IMG/VR virus record: IMGVR_UViG_3300003937_000346
Location: 1 to 64,000 of that record
Strand: one strand, 5' to 3'
Origin: a virus
Length of the DNA stretch: 64,000 nt
The position numbers were made by a program, and so were the translations under genes. Below the pieces are notes generated by a model, which was not told where the DNA came from, searched no databases, and saw nothing but the letters and a program-made list of their open reading frames with translations. Positions 28,874-37,185 of the stretch are shown here, piece after piece (position 1 is the stretch's first letter; each line of letters begins with the position of its first letter).

Positions 28874-28879
28874 AATTAA

Positions 28880-29410
28880 TTATTTTATAAAATTGTACGT
28901 TTTCCAACCTAATCGATAATACAATAACGACGCTCTTCTGTTCCAATCGTCGGTAACACCGTACATAGATTTAAAACCTCTTCTACTCTCCTCCTCGAAA
29001 AACATATAACACATTATATAACCAGCGTTATTAGGTCTGTCTTTCTTATCTAAATTGACAAAACACCCACCTAAGTAAGTTTCATCATCTTCTAATTCTT
29101 GATCAACATCAATCCAATTATATGTAAAATTAGGGTTACCCCAATTCCACCCAATACACTTATCTTTATAATAAAATAAATAAGTATACGATTTTGATTC
29201 AAACCTTTTAATGACTGTTTCTACCGTAGGAGCATCATCCCAATCAGGTATTTGTTTTATAATTAAGTTAGATACTTTAGTGATGTCATCAATAAACGTT
29301 TTGTAATTATTTACATCAACATATTGAAGAGAATAATATGACGGAGTCTTACGTGACGTTAGGTCCCCATCGACCATTCTGTATTGTACTATTTTATCTA
29401 CATCTACCAT
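28880..29410 (-). CDS. GNAT-like acetyltransferase (176 aa)
   Basis: The C-terminal segment DDWNRRASLLYYRLGWKTYN is the usual end of a GNAT domain (N..A..lYeklGF). Earlier strands YTYLFYYKDKCIGWNWGNP and TYLGGCFVNLDKKDRPNNAG correspond to the central sheet and the CoA-loop region. A classical QxxGxG/A loop is not obvious, so acetyl-CoA binding is less sure. Target unknown. It lies just upstream of thyA. Confidence 0.65.
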   Translation of the reverse strand: MVDVDKIVQYRMVDGDLTSRKTPSYYSLQYVDVNNYKTFIDDITKVSNLIIKQIPDWDDAPTVETVIKRFESKSYTYLFYYKDKCIGWNWGNPNFTYNWIDVDQELEDDETYLGGCFVNLDKKDRPNNAGYIMCYMFFEEESRRGFKSMYGVTDDWNRRASLLYYRLGWKTYNFIK

Positions 29411-29427
29411 TAAAGGTTATCGTTCAA

Positions 29428-29658
29428 CTATTTCTGATTTTTAGATTTAAATCTATTTGATTCTGATGTTTTACTATGTTTAGTTTTTCTACCTTTTACA
29501 CGTTCTCTCCACATCTTAAATGATGACTCTTTCATATGAGTTCTCATTATCTTACGAACCTCATTCTCTTTAATACCGAATTGGAATTCTATAGCTTCAA
29601 AGGGGGTCCTATCTTCCCATGCCATTTCTATAATCCTATCTAAGTCTTCTATCTTCAC
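29428..29658 (-). CDS. TIGR03643/DUF2805 family protein (76 aa)
   Basis: LDRIIEMAWEDRTPFEAIEF, then QFGIKENEVRKIMR and SFKMWRERVKGRKTKH: this reproduces the TIGR03643 (DUF2805) family pattern nearly in full. The family is a short conserved protein of unknown function, with a helix-turn-helix look, often found in marine bacteria and Bacteroidota. Probably DNA-binding. It overlaps the next gene by 4 nt. Confidence 0.85.
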   Translation of the reverse strand: MKIEDLDRIIEMAWEDRTPFEAIEFQFGIKENEVRKIMRTHMKESSFKMWRERVKGRKTKHSKTSESNRFKSKNQK

Positions 29659-30230
29659 TTTAAATCTTTCCTAATATCATTTTTTACCACTCGTAAATAT
29701 TTTGCTCGTTTCTTCGCATCTACAAATGGTACTGACCAAAATTGTTTTGTTTTTCTCCACCTACTCAATTTCCATCCAAACACAAACGTGTAAACCCCCA
29801 TTACTAATCTTAACTTAACTGAATTAAGATATAAAGTAACAACAGGTAACATCGGTGCACCATGTGTTATATAGGTCCTAACTTTCTTATCACTAAGAAA
29901 TGGTTTTGGGTAAGCATACTTACCAAACAATGGTATGAACTTATATGCAAAACCTGGTGTGAGTACCTCATCGAAGAATGTCTCAGTTTTAGGGGTAAGT
30001 CTAAACCACCAAACAGGTGAAACAAAATAGATGTGAGTTGACCACTTAACTAATTTTTTATATCCCTTGATTAACTCGGTTCTATCACGATGTAATTTAT
30101 CATCATATAAATCAATAATCTCAAACTCTTCTTTATATCTGGTTAACTCTCTTACGATAGTTTTGAAAATACCATTGTAACAAAATGATTTTTTATCGGG
30201 ATGTCCTATTACTATTAAATGTTTTTTCAT
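29655..30230 (-). CDS. NAD(P)H quinone reductase / flavodoxin-fold protein (191 aa)
   Basis: The start at 30230 is set by the ATGA overlap with the upstream gene's stop (30227-30229). VIGHPDKKSFCYNGIFK is the FMN-phosphate loop of the NQO1/MdaB (flavodoxin-2) family; SPVWWFRLTPKTETFFDEVL and FAYKF are the flavin-contacting and dimer segments; THGAP follows. It would reduce quinones or other electron acceptors with NAD(P)H. The partner gene upstream encodes a four-helix membrane protein. Confidence 0.85.
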   Translation of the reverse strand: MKKHLIVIGHPDKKSFCYNGIFKTIVRELTRYKEEFEIIDLYDDKLHRDRTELIKGYKKLVKWSTHIYFVSPVWWFRLTPKTETFFDEVLTPGFAYKFIPLFGKYAYPKPFLSDKKVRTYITHGAPMLPVVTLYLNSVKLRLVMGVYTFVFGWKLSRWRKTKQFWSVPFVDAKKRAKYLRVVKNDIRKDLK

Positions 30231-30577
30231 TTCCACAACACTTGAATTGAAATTAGAACGAAACATAGTCCTAAACTAATGATCGTTTTTAAATCTATAC
30301 CTTCTTTAAAATAGATGTTTACAAATATTGCATATTGTAACATACCAATACTGAAACCAATAAATCTAGCGGGCCATAGTAATCCGTCCATCGCGTCCAC
30401 AGTGTACTTAGTACCCCATATAAAGAAAAAAGATATAATTATACCTGTTGCAGCAACAACCACCTCATTCTCTTTGAAACTCTTCCAAATGAACTGACCG
30501 TTTAATTGGTAGAACACCATAATATGTCCTATTAAAAAATATACTATTCCGAGAATTAAGTCGTTGTACTTTGTCAT
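30227..30577 (-). CDS. Four-helix membrane protein (116 aa)
   Basis: Four hydrophobic segments (about residues 6-24, 42-56, 70-87 and 96-113), short polar loops, no signal peptide. Its stop overlaps the start of the quinone reductase gene, so the two may form a membrane-linked redox pair (DoxX-like architecture is possible, but no motif proves it). Promoter at 30582-30612. Confidence 0.7.
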   Translation of the reverse strand: MTKYNDLILGIVYFLIGHIMVFYQLNGQFIWKSFKENEVVVAATGIIISFFFIWGTKYTVDAMDGLLWPARFIGFSIGMLQYAIFVNIYFKEGIDLKTIISLGLCFVLISIQVLWK

Positions 30578-30581
30578 GTTT

Positions 30582-30612
30582 AAAATATACGTAATTTAAA
30601 TTTAAATATCAA
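30582..30612 (-). promoter_or_regulatory. Promoter of the 30577 operon
   Basis: Minus strand: TTG at 30612-30610, 20 nt, TATATTTT at 30589-30582, 4 nt from the ATG. Good spacing, near-leaderless message. It also faces the divergent DUF192 gene. Confidence 0.5.
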
Positions 30613-30624
30613 CTAATTATAGAT

Positions 30625-30960
30625 ATGGCAGTAATAATTGATGGTCAAGTATTTTACGCAGAATACATGACAACCCCCGACCAAATAAAACAGGGTATGA
30701 TGGGTCGTAAAGAACTAAAGGGTTGTATGGTTTTTGATATGGGTAAGGGGTACCACAGTTTCTGGATGCACAAATGTCTAATTCCTTTGGACATTATATT
30801 TGTCAATAAAAATGTAATAACGAATATACACTTAGATTGCCAACCATGTGATTTAGAATGTGATAAGAGATATACAGGTATAGGGGATCATGTAGTAGAA
30901 TTCCCTTCAGGTACTTGTAATAATCTTAAAGTTGGTGATCGTGTGAATCTAAATTACTAA
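30625..30960 (+). CDS. DUF192 family protein (111 aa)
   Basis: Pattern: AEYMTTPDQIKQGMMGRKEL (family: A.t...r..GLM.R..L), GCMVFDMGKGYHSFWMHKCL, IPLDIIFVNKN and a GDRVNL end. This is the DUF192 beta-sandwich fold, conserved in bacteria and common in marine phages; function unknown. It has two CxxC-like spots (CQPCDLEC) unusual for the family. It converges with the methylase gene and overlaps its end by 35 nt. Confidence 0.85.
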   Translation: MAVIIDGQVFYAEYMTTPDQIKQGMMGRKELKGCMVFDMGKGYHSFWMHKCLIPLDIIFVNKNVITNIHLDCQPCDLECDKRYTGIGDHVVEFPSGTCNNLKVGDRVNLNY

Positions 30961-31618
30961 ACTCGTAAGGTACTCTAGGTTTACGTTTTTCAAAAACCCA
31001 AAAATAAGAGTGATATTTTCTGGCGTGGTGCTGTTTCTTCCACTTAGTTCCGTTAAATGCATTTACTCTAACGTTGGATGTCAATACGAACATATCTCTT
31101 GGGTAAAACCCTAAAGAATATGCCATATTCATTACCATGACGTGACTGAAATGTTGTTTACCACCAGAAACCGTATCTTGACATTTCATAACCACAAAAC
31201 CACCTTTCTTAGTGAGTCTATACAACTCTTTAAGTGTATTGTAATAATTTTCTTTTAGGTCATTATATGTTCCATAACCTTCGAATCTTTTTGCTATAAT
31301 AGAACTATTTGGTCCATTCTTTTTATAACCCTTACCACTACCAACAATAATAAATGGGGGATCGTACATAATCGCACTCATTGATTCATTTTCAAATGGA
31401 AGATTCTCAGAATCCGACTGAATGACATGTTCATAATGTGGAATTAAATCCGTCTTATGTGTGGGGTCTGGTAACCCCTTCCAAAAATTACCTTTAGAGT
31501 AAGTACAATCTAAATCAAACTTCTCAATACCGTAGAGATGCATTATGTTGGTTATGGTTTCAAAGTTAGAGTTGTAAACACTCTTTACCATTTTAAAATC
31601 TTTTTGTACTTCTTCCAT
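30926..31618 (-). CDS. DNA methyltransferase-like protein (230 aa)
   Basis: The catalytic motif DPPF appears in SAIMYDPPFIIVGSG (motif IV of amino-methylating DNA methyltransferases). The SAM-binding region KKGGFVVMKCQDTVSG and the strand LDCTYSKGNFWKG fit the rest of the fold. Length (230) suggests a small orphan methylase with no visible target-recognition domain. Modifying phage DNA against host restriction is the likely job. Start could also be the Met at residue 10. Confidence 0.75.
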   Translation of the reverse strand: MEEVQKDFKMVKSVYNSNFETITNIMHLYGIEKFDLDCTYSKGNFWKGLPDPTHKTDLIPHYEHVIQSDSENLPFENESMSAIMYDPPFIIVGSGKGYKKNGPNSSIIAKRFEGYGTYNDLKENYYNTLKELYRLTKKGGFVVMKCQDTVSGGKQHFSHVMVMNMAYSLGFYPRDMFVLTSNVRVNAFNGTKWKKQHHARKYHSYFWVFEKRKPRVPYEFSNLDSHDHQL

Positions 31619-31806
31619 TCTATTCTGAGTTTGATTATAATAAAATATACATAAAATAAATTAGAAAAGAAACCCCCCCTAAAGAAAATAAGTGGGATTT
31701 TTTATTTGAGTTAACTATTGATAAATCATTTTAAAATATTTATACTATACAAGAAGTAGTGATACTTTTTAATAAACCAAATAATTATTATAAAACACTT
31801 TATATT

Positions 31807-31929
31807 ATGGGATGTGGATGTAAAAAAAAGAAAACACAACAGACAACCAGTCAGACAACTAAAATTATTCAACAGGAACCGAACAGTCCTGTAATAGTAA
31901 AGGTAGAAGAGGCAAAGAAAAATTCGTAG
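31807..31929 (+). CDS. Tiny Cys/Lys-rich protein (40 aa)
   Basis: ATG MGCGCKKKKTQQTTSQTTKI followed by an acidic/basic tail (VKVEEAKKNS). The MGCGCKKK start recurs in small phage proteins I have seen, and the two cysteines could bind metal. It has its own hairpin terminator just downstream (31960-31994), supporting a separate transcript. Confidence 0.6.
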   Translation: MGCGCKKKKTQQTTSQTTKIIQQEPNSPVIVKVEEAKKNS

Positions 31930-31930
31930 T

Positions 31931-31942
31931 CCACGTACGTGG
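31931..31942. repeat. Perfect 12-bp palindrome
   Basis: CCACGTACGTGG, directly after the stop of the 40-residue gene and before the terminator hairpin. It could be an operator or part of an RNA fold. The ribbon-helix-helix-like gene that might bind such a site starts 86 nt downstream. Confidence 0.5.
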
Positions 31943-31959
31943 ATTTATGAATCTAATTA

Positions 31960-31994
31960 ATACCACAGTATTATTCTGCAGTGGTATTTTTTTG
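31960..31994 (+). terminator. Intrinsic terminator before the glycan operon
   Basis: ATACCAC at 31960-31966 pairs with GTGGTAT at 31981-31987, followed by a T7 run. It isolates the 40-residue gene from the operon starting at 32028. Confidence 0.8.
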
Positions 31995-32027
31995 ATATAA
32001 ACTATATATATAGAAATATATACAAGT

Positions 32028-32231
32028 ATGAGTAAAGCAAAGACAAAGTTAACTACTGTTAACGTTATAGAAAACACTTACAAACAATTCAGAATCAAGA
32101 CGATAGAGACTGATGGACTTAACTTTCAAAAATTGGTAAATCGTTCTTTAGATTTATATAACACCAATGAAGAATTTAGAGGTCTAATTGATAGTCATAA
32201 TGTTTTAGCCGTTAGTGGTTCAAGATTTTAA
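32028..32231 (+). CDS. Ribbon-helix-helix-like small protein (67 aa)
   Basis: KTKLTTVNVIENTYKQFRIK then LNFQKLVNRSLDLYNTNEEF: a strand followed by two helices, the shape of MetJ/Arc-type repressors, including a basic N-terminus. It is the first gene of the glycan operon (3 nt before the next start) and is a candidate autoregulator. No DNA site is proven; a palindrome lies at 31931-31942. Confidence 0.6.
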   Translation: MSKAKTKLTTVNVIENTYKQFRIKTIETDGLNFQKLVNRSLDLYNTNEEFRGLIDSHNVLAVSGSRF

Positions 32232-32234
32232 TTT

Positions 32235-33611
32235 ATGAGTAAGAAAAAGATTTTACTTTTATCTGACGACATGAGAATGACTTCAGGTGTGGCGACCATG
32301 TCAAAAGAGATGGTTATCGGTACAGTCGATAAATTTGATTGGGTTCAATTAGGTGCGGCAATAAAACACCCTGAATTCGGTAAGATTGTAGATCTTAATA
32401 ATGATGTTAGAAATAAAACTGGTGTCAAAGATGCAAATGTAAAAATATACCCATCTAATGGTTATGGTAATATCGAAAGGTTAAGAGAATTAATCTCTAT
32501 AGAGAAACCTGACGCAATATTACATTTTACTGACCCACATTACTGGCAATGGTTGTACGATAACGAACATGAAATAAGACAACAAGTACCAATTTTCTTT
32601 TATCATATATGGGACGATTTACCAGATCCTTATTACAATAGAGATTACTATGAATCTTGTGATTGGTTGGGGTGTATCTCCAAACAAACCTATGGAATTG
32701 TTAATAGAGTTGGTATGTCTAAAAGGGAAAGTACTCACAACCCATTGAAAAAGTGGCAGGTAAGTTACGTACCTCACGGTATAAATCCAGACACATTCAA
32801 ACCCGTAGAGGTTGATGATGAGATGAAAAAATTTATTCATGGTGACAAAGACTATGATTTCATATTATTCTTTAATAACAGAAACATCAAACGTAAACAA
32901 CCATCTGATGTAATTTATTCATACAAAACATTTTGTGATACTCTTTCAGAAGAGGATGCGAGTAAGTGTTTACTCCTGATGCATACAAGGTCAATAGATA
33001 AAAACGGTACTGACTTGGTTGCTGTCGTCAATGAATTATGTCCTAAGTATGATGTTAAATTCACCAACGATAAATTCGATCAGGATAAATTAAATAGAAT
33101 ATACAACACAGTAGATTGTACAATAAACATTGCTAACAATGAAGGTTTTGGTCTAACCACCGCAGAGTCTGTAATGTCGGGTACCCCAATAATAGTAAAC
33201 GTCACTGGTGGATTACAAGATCAATGTGGTTTTAAATTAGATGGTAAACCACTAACTGCAGGTGATTACATTGATATAGGTACACTTCATGATCCTAAAA
33301 AATGGGAAGATAAAGTTACTCACGGTGAGTGGGTTAGTCCTGTGTGGCCCGCATCTACAACTCTTAACGGGTCAATTAATACACCTTACATATTTGATGA
33401 TAGGATAAATCATTATGATGTTGTTTCATCAATACAGAAGATGTACGATTTAGGTAGAGAGGAAAGAAAAAGAAGAGGTCTTGTAGGTAGAAAATACATG
33501 ATAAAGAACTTTTCAACTAAAACTATGTGTGAATCATTAATTAAAGGTATGGAGAACGCCTTAACTAAATTCACACCTAAGAAAAATTTTGAATTATTTA
33601 AAATAACATAA
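32235..33611 (+). CDS. Glycosyltransferase, GT4-like (458 aa)
   Basis: GT-B fold. The N-terminal domain begins KKKILLLSDDMRMTSGVATM; the C-terminal domain has the acceptor/donor motif NEGFGLTTAESVMSGTPIIV, the EX7E-type motif of family 4. It has VPHGINPDTFKP in the linker, typical of GT4 and related enzymes. Second gene of the plus-strand glycan operon. Donor and acceptor sugars cannot be told from sequence. Confidence 0.88.
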   Translation: MSKKKILLLSDDMRMTSGVATMSKEMVIGTVDKFDWVQLGAAIKHPEFGKIVDLNNDVRNKTGVKDANVKIYPSNGYGNIERLRELISIEKPDAILHFTDPHYWQWLYDNEHEIRQQVPIFFYHIWDDLPDPYYNRDYYESCDWLGCISKQTYGIVNRVGMSKRESTHNPLKKWQVSYVPHGINPDTFKPVEVDDEMKKFIHGDKDYDFILFFNNRNIKRKQPSDVIYSYKTFCDTLSEEDASKCLLLMHTRSIDKNGTDLVAVVNELCPKYDVKFTNDKFDQDKLNRIYNTVDCTINIANNEGFGLTTAESVMSGTPIIVNVTGGLQDQCGFKLDGKPLTAGDYIDIGTLHDPKKWEDKVTHGEWVSPVWPASTTLNGSINTPYIFDDRINHYDVVSSIQKMYDLGREERKRRGLVGRKYMIKNFSTKTMCESLIKGMENALTKFTPKKNFELFKIT

Positions 33612-33613
33612 CT

Positions 33614-33850
33614 ATGAACACTAAATTAATCGATATGCTAAGAACTAACGCCTTGGCAGAAAAATCAAAAGCGTTATTAACTTTAGATCTTTTAGGTAAC
33701 AAAGGATCAGGTATTGGGGATCACTCAACAGGTGACTTCTATAAAAACGCAGAGGAGGCGTTATCAATGTTGGTTGATGCTGATGATAAATTATCAACCT
33801 TAACGAAATATTTTCCTCAAGAGTTTATAAATAAACAAACCGAAGATTAA
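33614..33850 (+). CDS. Small hypothetical protein (78 aa)
   Basis: A helical protein (MNTKLIDMLRTNALAEKSKA; later FYKNAEEALSMLVDADDKLS). It sits between two glycosyltransferase genes with gaps of 2 and 6 nt, so it belongs to the operon. It might be a small accessory factor. No family recognised. Confidence 0.65.
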   Translation: MNTKLIDMLRTNALAEKSKALLTLDLLGNKGSGIGDHSTGDFYKNAEEALSMLVDADDKLSTLTKYFPQEFINKQTED

Positions 33851-33856
33851 ATCAAC

Positions 33857-35119
33857 ATGATTAAACAGAAACTATTATTTAGAGGACCAGTCAAAACTTT
33901 AAGTGGTTACGGTTCACATTCAAGAGATTTATTGAAGTCCTTATATGATATGGATAAATTCGATATCTACATTGATAGTTGTAATTGGGGAAAGACCCCT
34001 ATGACCGCATTAGAACCTGAAGTTAATCTATTTCATTCTTGGATCGAAGAGAACATAATAGATAGTTTAGATTTTCATCCTGACATATATGTTCAAGTCA
34101 CCGTACCTAATGAATTTCAAAGAAAAGGTAAGTACAATATTGGTATAACCGCAGGGATAGAGACCACCGCAGCACCTAAGGAGTGGATAGATGGGATAAA
34201 TAGGATGGATAAAGTTATAACCACATCGACGTTTTCGAGAGATGTGTTATTACAAACAGTTTATAATGAAACAGATAAGGTCACAGGTAAATTAATATCT
34301 CAACATAAAGTAAACGTAGATTTAGACGTTCTTCATGAAGGTGTGGACACTTCAATATACTATGAAAAAGAATCCAACTTAAAATTAGAATTAGAAAACG
34401 ATTTTAATTATTTGTTTGTTGGTCATTGGTTGAAGGGTGATCTCGGTCAAGATAGAAAAGATGTGGGTATGTTAATTAAATGTTTTTGTGAATCATTCAA
34501 TGATGTGGAAGACGCACCAGGATTGATTTTAAAGACGTCTAGTGCTAACTTCTCTATTAAACAAAGGGAAGTTATGAGAAAAAAAATACAAAGAATTACA
34601 TCAACCTACAGTAACCCACCTAACGTATATCTATTATTTGGTCAACTAACTGATGATGAGATGAATGATTTGTATAATCACCCCAAAGTAAAATCTATGG
34701 TAACACTAACAAAGGGTGAGGGTTTTGGTAGACCCCTATTAGAATTTTCCATGACGGGTAAACCAATTATTGCATCTAACTGGTCAGGACATAAGGATTT
34801 CTTACCGATGGATAAGGCAATAATGTTAGGAGGTAAATTAACTAAAGTACATGAGAGTGCTGCCGATGATTTTATACTTAAAGAGTCAAAATGGTTTACG
34901 TGTAATTACAATGAGGTTGTTGAGGTCTTTAAAATAGTAGAAGAGAAGTACGATGAATTTTTAGATAAATCTAAAATACTCAGAGATGAAAATAATGAAA
35001 ACTTCTCATTAGAGTCCACAACAATTAGATTTGAAGAAATTTTAAAAACAGTAATAATAAACGAGGTTAAACCAAAGAAAACTAAATTGGTTTTACCTGA
35101 ATTAAAAAAAATAGATTAA
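33857..35119 (+). CDS. Glycosyltransferase, GT4-like (420 aa)
   Basis: GT-B enzyme. LLFRGPVKTLSGYGSHSRDL at the N-terminus (Gly-rich donor loop), LHEGVDTSIYY in the linker, and KGEGFGRPLLEFSMTGKPII as the EX7E region in the C-terminal domain. The end is basic (PKKTKLVLPELKK). Separate from the previous glycosyltransferase by sequence, so not a simple duplication. Confidence 0.88.
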   Translation: MIKQKLLFRGPVKTLSGYGSHSRDLLKSLYDMDKFDIYIDSCNWGKTPMTALEPEVNLFHSWIEENIIDSLDFHPDIYVQVTVPNEFQRKGKYNIGITAGIETTAAPKEWIDGINRMDKVITTSTFSRDVLLQTVYNETDKVTGKLISQHKVNVDLDVLHEGVDTSIYYEKESNLKLELENDFNYLFVGHWLKGDLGQDRKDVGMLIKCFCESFNDVEDAPGLILKTSSANFSIKQREVMRKKIQRITSTYSNPPNVYLLFGQLTDDEMNDLYNHPKVKSMVTLTKGEGFGRPLLEFSMTGKPIIASNWSGHKDFLPMDKAIMLGGKLTKVHESAADDFILKESKWFTCNYNEVVEVFKIVEEKYDEFLDKSKILRDENNENFSLESTTIRFEEILKTVIINEVKPKKTKLVLPELKKID

Positions 35120-35123
35120 TAGT

Positions 35124-35972
35124 ATGAAAATTTTAGTAACAGGAGGGAACGGGTTTATTGGTTCCAATTTAATCAGTAGATTAATGGATGAGGGTCACGA
35201 AGTGTCCTCAATTGATGACCTATCTACGGGATTAAAAGAATACGAAATAGATGGGTGTGATTACCATTACAATGACATCGAACAAATCAATTCGATAGGT
35301 GGTAATTTTGATATATGTTATCATTTAGCTGCGTTGTCAAGAATACAACCCTCGTTTGATGACCCTACTGAAACATTTAGAGTTAATGCTGGTGGTTGTC
35401 AGTATGTTGCTGATTGGGCTAAGGAAAACAATATTAAAGTGGTTTATGCGGGTTCCTCCTCAAGATGGTGCAACCCTCAAACATCTCCGTACGCAACTTA
35501 TAAGAGAACAGGTGAAGATATATTCAAAATGTACAGAACCGCTTATGGTTGTGACTTCGAGATCTGTAGATTTTATAACGTGTATGGTCCTAACGAATTG
35601 GTGGATGGTACATGGGCTGCAGTGATAGGTATATGGAGACACCAAGTATCAAAAGGGGAACCTATTACGATAGTTGGTGATGGGGAACAAAGAAGAGATT
35701 TCACTCATGTTATTGACATCGTTGACGCACTTTATAAAGTGGGTACAGGAAATGAAAAACATGAAGATGCATGGGAATTAGGAACAGGTATGAATTACTC
35801 AATAAATCAAGTTTACAATATGTTTACTGAAAGGTTTGGTGATCACCCAAAAATTAATATACCTGATCAACCAGGTAATTATAGATCCACTAAAAGAGAG
35901 AATGACGATACTTTAAATAAATTAGGTTGGTCACCTAAAGATAGATTGGAAGACTATATAAAAACCTTATAG
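35124..35972 (+). CDS. NAD-dependent nucleotide-sugar epimerase/dehydratase (282 aa)
   Basis: Extended SDR family. TGGNGFIG at 6-13 binds NAD, D31-D32 follow the second strand, and the catalytic YxxxK is Y123-A-T-Y-K127 in SPYATYKRTGE. FYNVYGPNE and DFTHVIDIVDA are the substrate-site motifs of UDP-glucose 4-epimerase-like enzymes. It is somewhat short for the family (usually about 310-340). It would make the sugar donor used by its operon partners. The 35973 gene starts on the very next base. Confidence 0.9.
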   Translation: MKILVTGGNGFIGSNLISRLMDEGHEVSSIDDLSTGLKEYEIDGCDYHYNDIEQINSIGGNFDICYHLAALSRIQPSFDDPTETFRVNAGGCQYVADWAKENNIKVVYAGSSSRWCNPQTSPYATYKRTGEDIFKMYRTAYGCDFEICRFYNVYGPNELVDGTWAAVIGIWRHQVSKGEPITIVGDGEQRRDFTHVIDIVDALYKVGTGNEKHEDAWELGTGMNYSINQVYNMFTERFGDHPKINIPDQPGNYRSTKRENDDTLNKLGWSPKDRLEDYIKTL

Positions 35973-36602
35973 ATGAAAATTAGTTATGCTATAACTGTCT
36001 GTAATGAATTCGAGGAAATAAAACGATTGGTTGAATTTCTACTTAGAATTAAAAGACCTAAAGATGAGATAGTCATTTTGTACGATCATAAAAATGGTTC
36101 TGAGGAGATTGCTGAATGGTTAATTAAACATAATAAGTTACCTAACTTCCAAATGTGGAGAGGTTTCTTTGAAGGTCATTTTGGTGAGTGGAAGAATGAA
36201 CTTTCAGATTACTGTAACGGTGATTATATTTTTCAAATCGATGCAGATGAAATGCCTCATACAAATTTAATTAATTACCTACCAACGATACTTGAGGCCA
36301 ACCCTAAAAACGAAGTATTCTTAATTTCAAGAGTAAACACTGTTGAGGGTTTGACGGAAGAGCACATTAAGAAGTGGGGATGGAATGTAAACTCAAAAGG
36401 ATGGGTTAATTTTCCTGACACACAAACAAGAATATGGAAAAGAGAGGGTAGGATAAGATGGTATGGTAAGGTACATGAAAGGTTAGTAAACTATAACACG
36501 TACACCAACTTACCTGAGGACGAAACATTTTCACTAATACATCATAAAGATATTAAGAAACAAGAAAAACAAAATAACTATTATGATGAACTACAAAGGT
36601 GA
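35973..36602 (+). CDS. Glycosyltransferase, family 2-like (209 aa)
   Basis: GT-A fold: ISYAITVCNEFEEIKRLVEF at the N-terminus, DEIVILYDHKNGS, then the DxD-type motif in YIFQIDADEMPHTNL. RIWKREGRIRWYGKVHERLV and an SLIHHKD end resemble the C-terminal part of GT2 enzymes with conserved His. Overlaps the next gene by 20 nt. Confidence 0.85.
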   Translation: MKISYAITVCNEFEEIKRLVEFLLRIKRPKDEIVILYDHKNGSEEIAEWLIKHNKLPNFQMWRGFFEGHFGEWKNELSDYCNGDYIFQIDADEMPHTNLINYLPTILEANPKNEVFLISRVNTVEGLTEEHIKKWGWNVNSKGWVNFPDTQTRIWKREGRIRWYGKVHERLVNYNTYTNLPEDETFSLIHHKDIKKQEKQNNYYDELQR

Positions 36603-37185
36603 TTTAATAGTAAGTAGATATAGAGAAGACATATCTTGGTTATCAGAGTTTTCTGATTATAGAATTTTCTTATATAATAAAGGGGAACCTATCGAAGGTT
36701 CAATTAATTTACCTAACGTTGGTCGAGAAGGTAACACCTATCTAACCCACATAATAAAAAATTATGATAATTTAGGTGAGTGGGTATTCTTTACTCAAGG
36801 ACACCCATTTGATCACGTTAGAAATTACAAAGAGGTTTTAAAAGAGTTTCCAAATATTACCAAATCAGTGGTTTTTGAAAAACCTAATGAGTTACTATTT
36901 TTTAGTGATGGACCCTTTAAAAGAGTTTTACATTCGAGACCAAACGGGACTCCCCATCACGGAGGTATGGACATAAATGGTGTTTGGGTAGAACTATTTG
37001 AAAATCCACCTCTTGAACTATATCCATTTACCGCCGGTGCAATATTTGCGGTTAGTAGAGACACTATCAGAATGAGAAGTGTGGAGTTTTATAAAAGGGC
37101 TAATGAATTATGTGTCAATAAAGTATTAGGTCCGTGGATCTTCGAACGACTATTCATTTCAATATTCGATAACACCAATAAGTAA
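36583..37185 (+). CDS. DUF3431 family protein, glycosyltransferase-like (200 aa)
   Basis: LIVSRYREDISWL at the start, LPNVGREGNTYLTHIIKNYD, then WVFFTQGHPFDH: these three blocks are the DUF3431 signature. The family is annotated as glycosyltransferase-like from its fold and location in glycan clusters; activity is not established. It is placed between two GT2 genes here, in agreement with that role. Confidence 0.85.
   Translation: MMNYKGDLIVSRYREDISWLSEFSDYRIFLYNKGEPIEGSINLPNVGREGNTYLTHIIKNYDNLGEWVFFTQGHPFDHVRNYKEVLKEFPNITKSVVFEKPNELLFFSDGPFKRVLHSRPNGTPHHGGMDINGVWVELFENPPLELYPFTAGAIFAVSRDTIRMRSVEFYKRANELCVNKVLGPWIFERLFISIFDNTNK

Noticed and set aside
31650-31700. Terminator in the C-rich stretch after 31670
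   Set aside because: The run of C has no pairing run of G with a close loop, so no stable hairpin forms.
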